A stretch of DNA of 64,000 nucleotides. It comes from Prosthecobacter vanneervenii (GTDB lineage: Bacteria > Verrucomicrobiota > Verrucomicrobiia > Verrucomicrobiales > Verrucomicrobiaceae). Position 1 is the first letter of the stretch. The number at the start of each line of letters is the position of its first letter. Shown piece after piece: positions 24,999-34,658 of this stretch. The stretch lies in contig NZ_JACHIG010000008.1 of NCBI RefSeq assembly GCF_014203095.1, positions 274,219 to 338,218 on the forward strand, written 5' to 3'. Both the position numbers and the translations under genes were made by a program. The notes beneath the pieces are model-generated. The model was not told the DNA's origin. It saw only the letters and a program-made list of their open reading frames with translations, and made no database searches.

Positions 24999-25994
24999 TC
25001 ACGGCCCCTTGGAAAACAGCAGCCTCAGCATCTCCGCGTCATTTGGCTTCGAATCCTTCGCCAGCCTCACGATGATCAGATTCCTTGATGGCACGATGTA
25101 AAGCCGCTGCCCGTAGGAGCCGATGCACGCGATGAGATCCGCCGGCGCTGCGCGGCACAGGCACGCATTGCGCCACGACTGCTGGTGCCACTTTTTATCC
25201 AGCATCGACTCCGCATCCACCTCGTGGCCGGACTTGGTGCCCGCCGCACGGTTGTTCCAGAAACCGAAGGCAAACGCCGCATTCGCGCTGCTGCCCTGCA
25301 GTTTCATGAGCACCTCCTCATGCTTCAGCATCCACGTGCCCAGCTCAGACCACTGGCGCGCCGTCTGCATGAATCCGGCTGCCAGCAGCGGCGCCCCATG
25401 CTGGTCAGGCAGGTAGCGCTGCGATCCCAGCCCCAGCGGTGCCAGCACCTTGCGCTCCAGGTAGCGGATCGGCGTCTGCTTCTTTTCCAGCTTGCGCGCC
25501 AGCAGCTCATGAAACACCTGCAGCGCCGCAGGCCCGTAGATGAAGGACTTCCCCGGCACCGCCACCGCCCCGGCCTTCAGCGCCGCCGTGGTGCGGTCTG
25601 GAAAGCTGTTCTCATGCAGGCCAAACATCGGCTCCAGCCCATGGCTGAAATCCAGCAGCTGACGCACCGTGATCTTGCTCTTGCGCGCATCCCCCTGCCA
25701 TTCGGTGATGGTGTCTGACACGCGCTCGTCAAAGCTGAAGAGCCCCTCCTTCTCCGCCGCAAAGGCCGTCAGTCCCCAGAAAGCCTTTGTGCCACTGTAG
25801 ATCCGGTGCGGCTCTTTTTTCGCATGCCCGTTCGCATACGACTCGTGCACGATCTTCCCGTTTTGCTTGATCAGCAGCGCGTGTCCGCCATGCGCGGTGG
25901 AATACGCAGCCGCAGCCTCGATCCCCTGCGCTGTGAGCGGCTCCACCGCAGGCGCGGCCGTGAAAAAATGCAGAAATGCCAGCAGCGGCTTCAT
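24999..25994 (-). CDS. secreted serine hydrolase of the beta-lactamase/penicillin-binding-protein-like family
   Basis: The 331-aa protein has a signal peptide (MKPLLAFLHFFTAAPA) and a class C beta-lactamase-type domain. The SxxK nucleophile motif is S67GTK70 in RIYSGTKAFWG. A FIYGP stretch lies where the YxN motif is expected, without the Asn, and a late CIGSYGQRLYIVPSRNLI replaces the KTG/HTG strand. Family members are mostly esterases or D-aminopeptidases rather than antibiotic hydrolases. The missing YxN makes resistance activity unlikely. Confidence 0.82.
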   Translation of the reverse strand: MKPLLAFLHFFTAAPAVEPLTAQGIEAAAAYSTAHGGHALLIKQNGKIVHESYANGHAKKEPHRIYSGTKAFWGLTAFAAEKEGLFSFDERVSDTITEWQGDARKSKITVRQLLDFSHGLEPMFGLHENSFPDRTTAALKAGAVAVPGKSFIYGPAALQVFHELLARKLEKKQTPIRYLERKVLAPLGLGSQRYLPDQHGAPLLAAGFMQTARQWSELGTWMLKHEEVLMKLQGSSANAAFAFGFWNNRAAGTKSGHEVDAESMLDKKWHQQSWRNACLCRAAPADLIACIGSYGQRLYIVPSRNLIIVRLAKDSKPNDAEMLRLLFSKGP

Positions 25995-26155
25995 GCTGCA
26001 AACCTAGCCGAAAATTCACCGCTTTGCAGTTCCGAATGACGAAATAAACTCTCCATCATACCGCACAGCTCTGCTCGGTTTCTCCATCATTCCCCCTTAC
26101 CACTCCCTCACCTCCCGGTGGACAATCGCCCATCTCACCGCATCATCTCCGCCGC

Positions 26156-26827
26156 ATGCGCATTCTCCTCGTCGAAGACCAGGCCAAGCTCCTCTCCTTT
26201 GCCAAAAAGGGGCTCGAGGAGCAGGGCATTCAGGTCGATGCCGTTAGCGATGGCGACGAGGCCTGGGAAATGGCCACCACCGTGCCGTACGACGCTCTCG
26301 TGCTCGACATCATGGTGCCCGGCCGCGACGGCCTCAGCATCCTGCGCGGCCTGCGGGACAAGCGCAACAACGTCCCCGTCATCCTCCTCACCGCACGCTC
26401 CACCCTCCCCGAAAAAATCGAGGGACTTAATCTCGGAGCGGATGACTACATGACCAAGCCCTTCTTCGTCGAAGAGCTGGCCGCCCGCCTCCACACCGTC
26501 GTCCGCCGCAAGGCTGGAGACTCCAGCCACCTCATCCGTGTGGATGACCTCTGCATCAATCTTCTGGAGCGCAAGACCAGCCGAGCAGGCGTGGAGATCG
26601 AGCTCAGCACCCGCGAATTCGAGCTTCTGGAGCACCTCATGCGCAGTCCCGGCCGCGTCTTTGGCCGCATGCAGATCTACGAGCACGTCTGGGGCTACAA
26701 CATGGACCCAGAGACCAATCTCGTGGAAGTTTACATCCAGCGCCTGCGCGCCAAGATCGACAAAGACCACGAAAAAAAACTCATCCGCACCGTCCGCGGC
26801 GTCGGTTACGCCCTCGGTGGCGGCTGA
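26156..26827 (+). CDS. OmpR-family response regulator, orphan
   Basis: The 223-aa protein has a receiver domain (residues 1-115) with E7/D8, phosphoacceptor D51 in LVLDIMVPG, LLTARS and the DYMTKPF lysine. An OmpR winged-helix domain follows, with LSTREFELLEHLM, YEHVWGY and RLRAKIDK..IRTVRGVGYAL. It resembles the CusR/CopR/MprA branch. No histidine kinase is adjacent: the next gene is a voltage-sensor-like membrane protein. A possible TGGACA/TCATCT promoter lies just upstream. Confidence 0.9.
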   Translation: MRILLVEDQAKLLSFAKKGLEEQGIQVDAVSDGDEAWEMATTVPYDALVLDIMVPGRDGLSILRGLRDKRNNVPVILLTARSTLPEKIEGLNLGADDYMTKPFFVEELAARLHTVVRRKAGDSSHLIRVDDLCINLLERKTSRAGVEIELSTREFELLEHLMRSPGRVFGRMQIYEHVWGYNMDPETNLVEVYIQRLRAKIDKDHEKKLIRTVRGVGYALGGG

Positions 26828-26828
26828 C

Positions 26829-26865
26829 TCAGATCTAGTAATCGGGCCATTCCTGGCCCGTCTGA
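26829..26865 (+). terminator. hairpin after the response regulator gene, possible terminator
   Basis: A perfect 7-bp GC stem (26843-26849 with 26854-26860) closes a TTCC tetraloop 15 nt after the stop codon, and flanking TCAGA/TCTGA can extend the stem with an internal loop. No T tract follows, so intrinsic termination is not assured. Confidence 0.45.
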
Positions 26866-26944
26866 TGTCGCCCCCGCTCGAAAATCTGACACCGCGCATC
26901 CCGGCATTGCATATCCCCGCCTTCCCGCTCTACCTTGATTTTCA

Positions 26945-27841
26945 ATGACGAGCGCCAAGAGCACTGCCAGCCCAGCTCCCCATGACAGCAGCCTCCACCA
27001 GTGGCTGATGCTCGGCGTCTCCACAGCTTTCCTTACCTTGGTCGGCCTCGTCCTGCCGCATGGAGACAGTGGCGAAGATTTCCGCCAGTGGTTCATGACC
27101 CACCTTTTCTTCCGTCCGGTCATCGTCATCCTCTGGGCCATCATCATCATCGAGGGCTTCGCAGGCTTGTTTGCCTCCTCTGCACCCTGGCCCTCACGTC
27201 TCCGGCGTCTAGTCCTCACCTCGCTGCTTCCTCCTCTGCGCATGATCACCGCCAGCAGCAAGCCCGGCGGCTGGCTCTGGCTCCCTGGCATGGGCTGGAA
27301 GACTCCCGGAGAGGCCACGTCCGAGCAGCTGGAGCAAAAGCTGGCCCTGCCCATGCTCATCCTAACCCTCCTCGTGCTCCCCGTGCTGGGTGCCGAGCTC
27401 ACTGGTGGTGAGACCCTCGAAAACCACCCGCGCATGGCCCTGGCCACGCATCTGATGACTTGCATCATCTGGATCGGCTTCACCATGGAGTTCCTCTGGA
27501 TGGTCGCCGCGGCTCCAGACAAGCTGGGCTACTGCCTCAAAAACTGGGTCAATCTCGTCATCATCCTCCTGCCTCTCGTGGCCTTCCTTCGGGTGCTGAA
27601 TATCTTCCGTTTCACCCGCATGCTGCGCGCTGGCAAGCTCCTCCGCGCCTACCGCCTTCGCGGTCTCTGGACTCGCCTGTGGCGCCTCGCTCTGCTCTTC
27701 AAGCTCATCGACCGCCTCCAGCAGCGCGACCCCAGAAAATACTGCACTGCTTTGGAAAAGCGCATCGCCGACCTCGAAGAGGATCTGGCAGAGATGCGCG
27801 CACGGCTGGCCGAGCAGCGCAGCAAGCTGCCCCACGAGTGA
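26945..27841 (+). CDS. voltage-sensor-like membrane protein with C-terminal coiled coil, no visible pore domain
   Basis: The 298-aa protein has hydrophobic segments at about 21-39, 52-74, 135-150, 166-187 and 198-218. The block from 182 (EFLWMVAAAPDK) through WVNLVIILLPLVAFLRV to FRFTRMLRAGKLLRAYRLRG reads like the S2-S3-S4 part of a voltage-sensor domain, with Arg/Lys spaced every third residue (R222, R225, R228, K231, R234, R237). No selectivity-filter sequence (TVGYG-like) follows. Residues 262-293 are a strong heptad coiled coil. This is the layout of voltage-gated proton channels or isolated sensors, but homology is inferred only from pattern. Confidence 0.6.
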   Translation: MTSAKSTASPAPHDSSLHQWLMLGVSTAFLTLVGLVLPHGDSGEDFRQWFMTHLFFRPVIVILWAIIIIEGFAGLFASSAPWPSRLRRLVLTSLLPPLRMITASSKPGGWLWLPGMGWKTPGEATSEQLEQKLALPMLILTLLVLPVLGAELTGGETLENHPRMALATHLMTCIIWIGFTMEFLWMVAAAPDKLGYCLKNWVNLVIILLPLVAFLRVLNIFRFTRMLRAGKLLRAYRLRGLWTRLWRLALLFKLIDRLQQRDPRKYCTALEKRIADLEEDLAEMRARLAEQRSKLPHE

Positions 27842-27864
27842 GCTTTTTTTGAAGCTTCTGTAGT

Positions 27865-27894
27865 TTGACACCCCTGTTGGCTGTCGGTTATAAT
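27865..27894 (+). promoter_or_regulatory. consensus sigma-70 promoter giving a leaderless transcript
   Basis: TTGACA (27865-27870) and TATAAT (27889-27894), both perfect consensus, are separated by 18 nt. The ATG of the next gene is at 27902, seven bases after the -10, exactly where transcription should begin. No Shine-Dalgarno sequence can fit, so a leaderless mRNA is predicted. Confidence 0.85.
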
Positions 27895-27901
27895 TTTCAT
27901 A

Positions 27902-29401
27902 ATGAACACCCAGATTGTTCTACCACTTTCCCCCAAATTTCTTAGCCTCATCTGCTTCCTGCCTATCCTGCTTGCCGCCGTAGCCTCTCAGGCCCAGCAG
28001 CTGCCCCCTCAGGTCATTGAGCAGGCCAGGCGTGAGTCCCTGCCTGCAGAAAAGCGCGCCAAACACGACAACTACCAGGCCGCCGCCAAATACTGGTACG
28101 CCAGTCGCAACCCCAAGCACCTGGAGGATATGGATGAGGCGCTTGCAGACTTGCTCCCTAGCGCCACCCAGCTCTCCTCCGCTATCGACAACTTCCACAG
28201 CTGGGAGGAGGCGCAGAAATACAAGCCCTACCACGATGCTGGCGCCGTGCTCCTGGCCAAGGCCTACACCTGCCTCTACTACGGCGACGTCAAAAAAGCC
28301 GCACCCGCCGTTGAGCTTATCGAGACCAAGTTTCCTTATGCCATGCTGCTGCAGGAAGATCGTGGCCTCCAATGGGTCCGTGAAAATCTGCGCTACCATG
28401 AGCACTGCTGCATGCTCTATGCCGCCATGAGCCTGAAGGTCGTCGGCAAAATCCACTTCCCCCATGAGCGCGATGAGTTTGACGGACGCCAGCAGCGCAA
28501 GGCCCTGGAACACATGGCAGTGCTCCGTCTGCGCGAGGGCAATGTCGATCGCCTGGAGCATTTCTTCACCGCCATCAATCACAGCGAACTCCAGACCTCA
28601 GGCGGCGACTGGGCCCTGGACATCATCATGAACGCCATGCGCCCGCTGGACCAGGACTTCCAGACGGAGAAAGCCTGGCGGGAGATCCACGACGCCATCC
28701 TCATCTGGCAGAAGCAGAAGCCCACCTCCATCTTTGCCCGCCTCGCCGAGGCCCGCTTTTTATACAATTACTCCATGTACGAGGCCAGGCACAGCGCCAC
28801 CTTTGCCCTCATCCGCGATGCCTCCGAGCGCGGCCTGGGGTTGATGCCGGACATTCCCAAGACCAGCCCTGCCTGGTACGACACCATGCTTCGCCTTCAG
28901 GCCGTCGCCGGTCGGCCCGCTCATGAGATCGCTCCAGTCTTCAAACAGGGACTGGACAAATACCCCGACTACACCCCTTACGCCGTCGCACTCGGTCGCT
29001 GCTTCGTGAATGGCGGCGAGACTGGTCGCCAGGTCTGTGCCGAGATTATCGAACAACTGCAGTCCACATCCAAAGGAGCACTGGCCGCCCAGATGCTGCG
29101 CCGCATCTATTTCGATGGCGACCTGCCCGCCATCCAGCCACGTCTGAATCTCGACACCGTCGAGCGCTGCATCCGCGACGCCGTGGCCCGTTGGCCGGAC
29201 AGCTACGAGCTCCGCAGCGACCTCGGCATACTCGCCGTCACCATTGGCAGGCGCGCGCTTGCCGCAGACATCATGCAGGGCATGAGCAAGAAATGGTGCC
29301 GCTATGCCTGGAAAGGCCGCGAGGACATCGCCATCCTCCTCACCAGCCCGGACACAGCGCACCCTCCTCGCGTGGACCCCACGCGCAAGACCACGCTTTA
29401 A
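27902..29401 (+). CDS. secreted alpha-helical repeat protein, function unknown
   Basis: The 499-aa protein has a signal peptide (FLSLICFLPILLAAVASQAQ) and an almost entirely helical mature part with TPR-like pairs, for example GAVLLAKAYTCLYYGDVKKA and ELRSDLGILAVTIGRRALAA. I do not recognise a specific family. It has its own strong promoter overlapping the start codon. It converges on the next gene with only 8 nt between the stops. Confidence 0.75.
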   Translation: MNTQIVLPLSPKFLSLICFLPILLAAVASQAQQLPPQVIEQARRESLPAEKRAKHDNYQAAAKYWYASRNPKHLEDMDEALADLLPSATQLSSAIDNFHSWEEAQKYKPYHDAGAVLLAKAYTCLYYGDVKKAAPAVELIETKFPYAMLLQEDRGLQWVRENLRYHEHCCMLYAAMSLKVVGKIHFPHERDEFDGRQQRKALEHMAVLRLREGNVDRLEHFFTAINHSELQTSGGDWALDIIMNAMRPLDQDFQTEKAWREIHDAILIWQKQKPTSIFARLAEARFLYNYSMYEARHSATFALIRDASERGLGLMPDIPKTSPAWYDTMLRLQAVAGRPAHEIAPVFKQGLDKYPDYTPYAVALGRCFVNGGETGRQVCAEIIEQLQSTSKGALAAQMLRRIYFDGDLPAIQPRLNLDTVERCIRDAVARWPDSYELRSDLGILAVTIGRRALAADIMQGMSKKWCRYAWKGREDIAILLTSPDTAHPPRVDPTRKTTL

Positions 29402-29409
29402 AAAACCGG

Positions 29410-30126
29410 TTACTGACCCAGGCTCAGGTACTCGCGCACCGTGTGGTTCATCGCCCGGCGTGCCGGTGGGAAGCACTCGGCCACTTTCTCAAAGGTCTCC
29501 TCCATGGCAAACTCGTCCGCCAGCACATGCCTGCGAGCAGCCTCCAGGTGGCTCACCACCACCTGCTCGTAGTAGTCCACATCCGGCGCGCCTCGCCGTG
29601 CTGCACGCCGGTGCAGAAAATCCGGATACAGGCACGTCAGCACCAGAAACTGGTTCGCACACTGCACATGCAGGAAGAACTTGTGGTGCCGGCTCGCATT
29701 CTCGATCGCCTCCAGGTAGTCCACGCTGTACAGGCTGTCGATCGCGTGGTTGATGTCGTTCGGTCCCTTCGTCGGCGAGCAGCCAAAGTCTGCGCATACC
29801 ACCGCCATGTAGTCCGCCACCGCCACCTCCTGGATGCCAAACTCCTTCAGCGAGTGTCGCACCACGATGAAAAAGAACAGCTCCGGTGAAAGCATCGCCG
29901 CTTTGCGGGAGAGGATCGCGGCGTCAAAGAGCTTGTCATTGTCGAGGATTAGCGGCACCGCGTCGGGGTCGTCCAGCATCGCATTGAAGCCCTCTCGTCC
30001 GCGCTCATCCAGCGCCAGGGTGTCTCGAATGAAATTCCAATCCGTCGGGGTGAAACGGAACCAGCAGCCAGGGCGGGGAAAGCGCGTCATGGAGATGAGT
30101 TGTGAACTGTCTTCTACCTTTAGCAT
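29410..30126 (-). CDS. conserved hypothetical protein
   Basis: The 238-aa protein is cytoplasmic and largely helical, with Cys/His-bearing segments such as VVCADFGCSPTKG and NASRHHKFFLHVQCANQFL. No family or catalytic signature is recognised. The ATG at 30126 is used; an ATG at 30090 (MTRFPRPGCW) would remove 12 residues. It is divergent from the RNase PH gene. Confidence 0.7.
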   Translation of the reverse strand: MLKVEDSSQLISMTRFPRPGCWFRFTPTDWNFIRDTLALDERGREGFNAMLDDPDAVPLILDNDKLFDAAILSRKAAMLSPELFFFIVVRHSLKEFGIQEVAVADYMAVVCADFGCSPTKGPNDINHAIDSLYSVDYLEAIENASRHHKFFLHVQCANQFLVLTCLYPDFLHRRAARRGAPDVDYYEQVVVSHLEAARRHVLADEFAMEETFEKVAECFPPARRAMNHTVREYLSLGQ

Positions 30127-30241
30127 AACGAATGCCAGTTGGTTTTAATCCTTTTGACGGGGGGCTTTCAGCTTTGTTCAATCGCCGCTCAGGAACCCAT
30201 AAAATGCCTTGGCGCACCCCCGCTTCGTGCTAATCACACCC

Positions 30242-31027
<786 letters not shown>

Positions 31028-31034
31028 TCGCAGA

Positions 31035-31126
31035 AGTTTGCAGCACTTTGCTTTCGTTTAAGGTAGTTGGCAGTGGTTTGGCAGACCACCGACAACAATC
31101 GTAAACAACAGTCAACACTGCAAACT
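31035..31126. repeat. 92-bp imperfect palindrome filling the rph-HDAC intergenic gap
   Basis: The outer 9 bp are a perfect inverted pair (31035-31043 AGTTTGCAG with 31118-31126). Inner stretches pair as well, including GTTTA with TAAAC and a GT-rich block centred on GGTTTGGCAGACC. The whole gap between the two plus-strand genes is thus one long hairpin built of related GTTTGC/GTTGAC-like short words. It could be a transposed repeat, a terminator or an mRNA processing site; the next ATG follows its right end by 4 nt. Confidence 0.6.
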
Positions 31127-31130
31127 CCCC

Positions 31131-32066
<936 letters not shown>

Positions 32067-32171
32067 GAAACAAACCCAAGCTTCGGCGGCGTTGACAGTT
32101 TATTTACAGAAGCTGTCCTTGTCATAGACCCGCTTTTTTGATGGCATGTACACACATTCCTAAAAATCCTT

Positions 32172-33179
32172 ATGCCTCATTCCCCGCTTCCGCAGGACGA
32201 CGTCGCCGCTATTGATGAGCTTCGCAAGGTTTACGTCCAGCTGGGCGACGAGCTGAAAAAGATCATCGTCGGTCAACAGAAGGTCGTAGAGCAGCTCGCC
32301 ATCTGCCTTTTCGCACGCGGTCATGCCCTTCTCATGGGCGTGCCCGGCCTGGCCAAAACCCTGCTCATCTCCCGCCTCGCGGAGACCATGTCCCTCAGCT
32401 TCAGCCGCATCCAGTTCACGCCGGATCTCATGCCCATGGACATCACCGGCACCGACATTCTGCAGGAGCTTCCCGGCGGCAAACGCGCCTTCGAGTTCGC
32501 CAAAGGCCCCGTCTTTGCCAACATCGTCCTCGCAGACGAAATCAATCGAGCCCCCGCCAAGACCCAGGCCGCCATGCTTGAGGCCATGCAGGAGCACAAG
32601 GTCACTGTCGCCGGTCGCACCTACACCCTCGACAGCCCCTTCTTCGTCCTCGCCACCCAGAACCCCATCGAGCAGGAGGGCACCTACCCTCTCCCCGAAG
32701 CCCAGCTCGACCGCTTCATGTTCATGATCGGCGTGGACTATCCCACCCGCGAAGAAGAGATCGCCATCGCCCGCACAACCACCGGTACCAGTTTGCCCAG
32801 GCTCGAACACATCCTCGATGGCCCCAAGGTGCTCGCCTTTCAAGAACTCGTCCGCCGCGTTCCTGTGCCGGATCACCTCTACGAGTTCGCCGTCGATCTC
32901 GTCCGTAAAACAAGACCCGCCAGCCACGAAGCCCCCTCATGGCTCAAACCCCTCGTCAGCTGGGGTGCAGGCCCTCGTGCTGTGCAGTATTTGATCCTCG
33001 GCGCCAAAGCCCGCGCCGCACTCCACGGCAGTTACATGGTCCGTTTGGAAGACCTCATGGAAGTCGCCGAACCCGTCCTCCGCCACCGCGTCATGACCAC
33101 GTTCACGGCTGAGAGCGATGGCGTCAGCAGCTGCGATGTGACGAAGAGATTGGTGAATGAGCTCGCCAAGGCAGGGTGA
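32172..33179 (+). CDS. MoxR-type AAA+ ATPase
   Basis: The 335-aa protein is a MoxR chaperone. Walker A is GVPGLAKTLL, Walker B is NIVLADEINRAPAKTQ, and sensor 1 is FFVLATQNPIEQEGTY. LPEAQLDRFMF is a family hallmark. MoxR proteins act with vWA proteins to insert metals or activate complexes. This one heads a long cluster with DUF58 and BatA-like genes, the standard arrangement. The left arm of the inserted element begins 4 nt after its stop. Confidence 0.93.
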   Translation: MPHSPLPQDDVAAIDELRKVYVQLGDELKKIIVGQQKVVEQLAICLFARGHALLMGVPGLAKTLLISRLAETMSLSFSRIQFTPDLMPMDITGTDILQELPGGKRAFEFAKGPVFANIVLADEINRAPAKTQAAMLEAMQEHKVTVAGRTYTLDSPFFVLATQNPIEQEGTYPLPEAQLDRFMFMIGVDYPTREEEIAIARTTTGTSLPRLEHILDGPKVLAFQELVRRVPVPDHLYEFAVDLVRKTRPASHEAPSWLKPLVSWGAGPRAVQYLILGAKARAALHGSYMVRLEDLMEVAEPVLRHRVMTTFTAESDGVSSCDVTKRLVNELAKAG

Positions 33180-33183
33180 ATAC

Positions 33184-33739
33184 AATCCTCCTCTTCCTCC
33201 TACTCATACTCCTCCTCCCTTTTCTGACGCAGCCCTCAATCTCCACCTTCTCAACTTCATGCCCGCTGCACGCCAGTTCGATCACGAAAAGCTCCAGGTG
33301 TACCAGCTTGAGCTGGAATTCATAGCCTGGCTCACTGACTTGTTTGCTGAAATTCAAGCCTCCAAAACTCCGCGGCTTGCTGAAGTGTTGGACCAACTCG
33401 ACCGCGCCAGCCTCTCAGCGCTTTTAAACACAGCGGAAGGCAACGGCCGCCGCGCCACTCAGCAGCGCGTGCGGTTCTTCGATGATGCACGTGGTTCTGC
33501 GACTGAATGTGCTGCATGTCTGGATGCGATCGTTGCAAAAAAAGCATGTAAAAAAGAAAGAGTTATGAGGGGAAAAGACATGCTGTTAAGTGTGGTTTCG
33601 ATTTTGAGTTCTCTCATCGCTCGTTTTGAGGGAGTTCCGGTCAAATCATGCCGCAGTGTTCCTATGACAGGAACACGTCTTAAATCTGCATCCCGATCCT
33701 CCAGAGAGGAAGAGAAAGAGTAGGAGGAAGAGGAGGATT
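33184..33739. mobile_element. IVP element: four-helix-bundle ORF bounded by perfect 22-bp inverted repeats
   Basis: Bases 33184-33205 and 33718-33739 are exact reverse complements over 22 nt, with core CCTCCTACTC on the left. They bracket a low-GC ORF of the 23S intervening-sequence protein type. The 556-bp unit sits exactly between moxR and the DUF58 gene, which are normally adjacent. The arms resemble those of the ORF-less element at 37252-37414. No transposase is encoded. The AGGAGG in the right arm (33731-33736) lies 17 nt before the next ATG and might serve as its ribosome site. Confidence 0.7.
33259..33723 (+). CDS. four helix bundle protein (23S rRNA intervening-sequence protein family)
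   Basis: The 154-aa protein contains FDHEKLQVYQLELEF near its start and SALLNTAEGNGRRATQQ plus DDARGSATECAACL later. These are the helix 1 and helix 3-4 signatures of the IVP family, which forms a pentameric four-helix bundle of unknown function. The start at 33259 excludes a low-complexity upstream part of the frame that lies in the left repeat arm. Codon usage is AT-richer than its neighbours, particularly in the second half, supporting recent arrival. The stop is within the right repeat arm. Confidence 0.8.
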   Translation: MPAARQFDHEKLQVYQLELEFIAWLTDLFAEIQASKTPRLAEVLDQLDRASLSALLNTAEGNGRRATQQRVRFFDDARGSATECAACLDAIVAKKACKKERVMRGKDMLLSVVSILSSLIARFEGVPVKSCRSVPMTGTRLKSASRSSREEEKE

Positions 33740-33753
33740 CATTTGCGAAACGT

Positions 33754-34656
33754 ATGCCCTCTGACACCCGCACCTTCCTCGACCCCGCGGTCCTCTCCCG
33801 CCTCATGGCGCTCCCCCTCAACGCGCGCCATGCCATGCTCGGCAGCGTCTCCGGCAAGCACCGCAGCCCCGTGCGCGGCTCCTCCCTCGAGTTCGCCCAA
33901 TACCGCAAATATGTCCCTGGCGACGACACCCGCCGCCTCGATTGGCGTACCTGGGGCCGCAGCGACCGCTTTTACATCAAGGAGTTCGAAGCCGACACCA
34001 ACCTCCGCCTCTGTCTCCTCATCGACACCAGCGGCAGCATGAACTACGGCCCCGCCGGAGCCACCCGCTTTGACTACGCCCGCAAACTCGCCGGCACCCT
34101 CGGCTACGTCGCCGCACAGCAGGGCGATGCGGTCGGCCTCTGGAGCCTCGCCGAAAAGCCCGTCGAAATCCCCGCCAAACGCGGCGCCTCACACCTCGGC
34201 CTCGTGCTCGATCAGATGGCCTCTCTTCAGCCCGTCGGAGACACCACGCTTCTCACCGCCCTGCACGACGCCGCCGAAAAAATCCGCCAGCGCGCCCTCG
34301 TCATCATCTTCTCCGATCTCTTCGTGCCACCCGCCGAGCTGAAGCCCGCCATCCAGCACCTCCGCTTCCGCAAGCACGACATCGCCGTCTTCCACCTCCT
34401 CGACCAGCAGGAACTCGACTTCGACTTCGACCGCCCCGCCCGCTTCATCGACCTCGAAGGCGGCGAAGCCGTCCTCGCCGATCCCAGCCTCATCGCCCGC
34501 AACTACCGCGAAGCCGTCCGCCAGTACATGCACGAAATCGACGACCTCGTCCGCACCACCGGCATGGACTACCACCGCGTCAAACTCCACGAAAAATACG
34601 ACGACGTGCTCGCCCGCTTCCTCCTGGCTCGGCTTGAGAAGAAAGGGGGACGGTGA
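33754..34656 (+). CDS. DUF58 domain protein with vWA-like MIDAS
   Basis: The 300-aa protein has the DUF58 signature FAQYRKYVPGDDTRRLDWRT at about residues 50-68 and a vWA-type metal site LLIDTSGSMNYG (DxSxS). The rest is a Rossmann-like vWA fold including VIIFSDLF. DUF58 proteins work with MoxR ATPases, the partner encoded two genes upstream across the inserted element. It is cytoplasmic. Confidence 0.9.
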   Translation: MPSDTRTFLDPAVLSRLMALPLNARHAMLGSVSGKHRSPVRGSSLEFAQYRKYVPGDDTRRLDWRTWGRSDRFYIKEFEADTNLRLCLLIDTSGSMNYGPAGATRFDYARKLAGTLGYVAAQQGDAVGLWSLAEKPVEIPAKRGASHLGLVLDQMASLQPVGDTTLLTALHDAAEKIRQRALVIIFSDLFVPPAELKPAIQHLRFRKHDIAVFHLLDQQELDFDFDRPARFIDLEGGEAVLADPSLIARNYREAVRQYMHEIDDLVRTTGMDYHRVKLHEKYDDVLARFLLARLEKKGGR

Positions 34657-34658
34657 TC

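Noticed and set aside
24999..25994. Antibiotic-resistance beta-lactamase
   Set aside because: SxxK is present but the YxN and KTG motifs are not canonical; family members of this kind are usually esterases or peptidases.
32092..32097. TTGACA before moxR as a -35 box
   Set aside because: No acceptable -10 follows at 16-19 nt; the TTTGAT/TAAAAA pair closer to the ATG fits better, though weakly.
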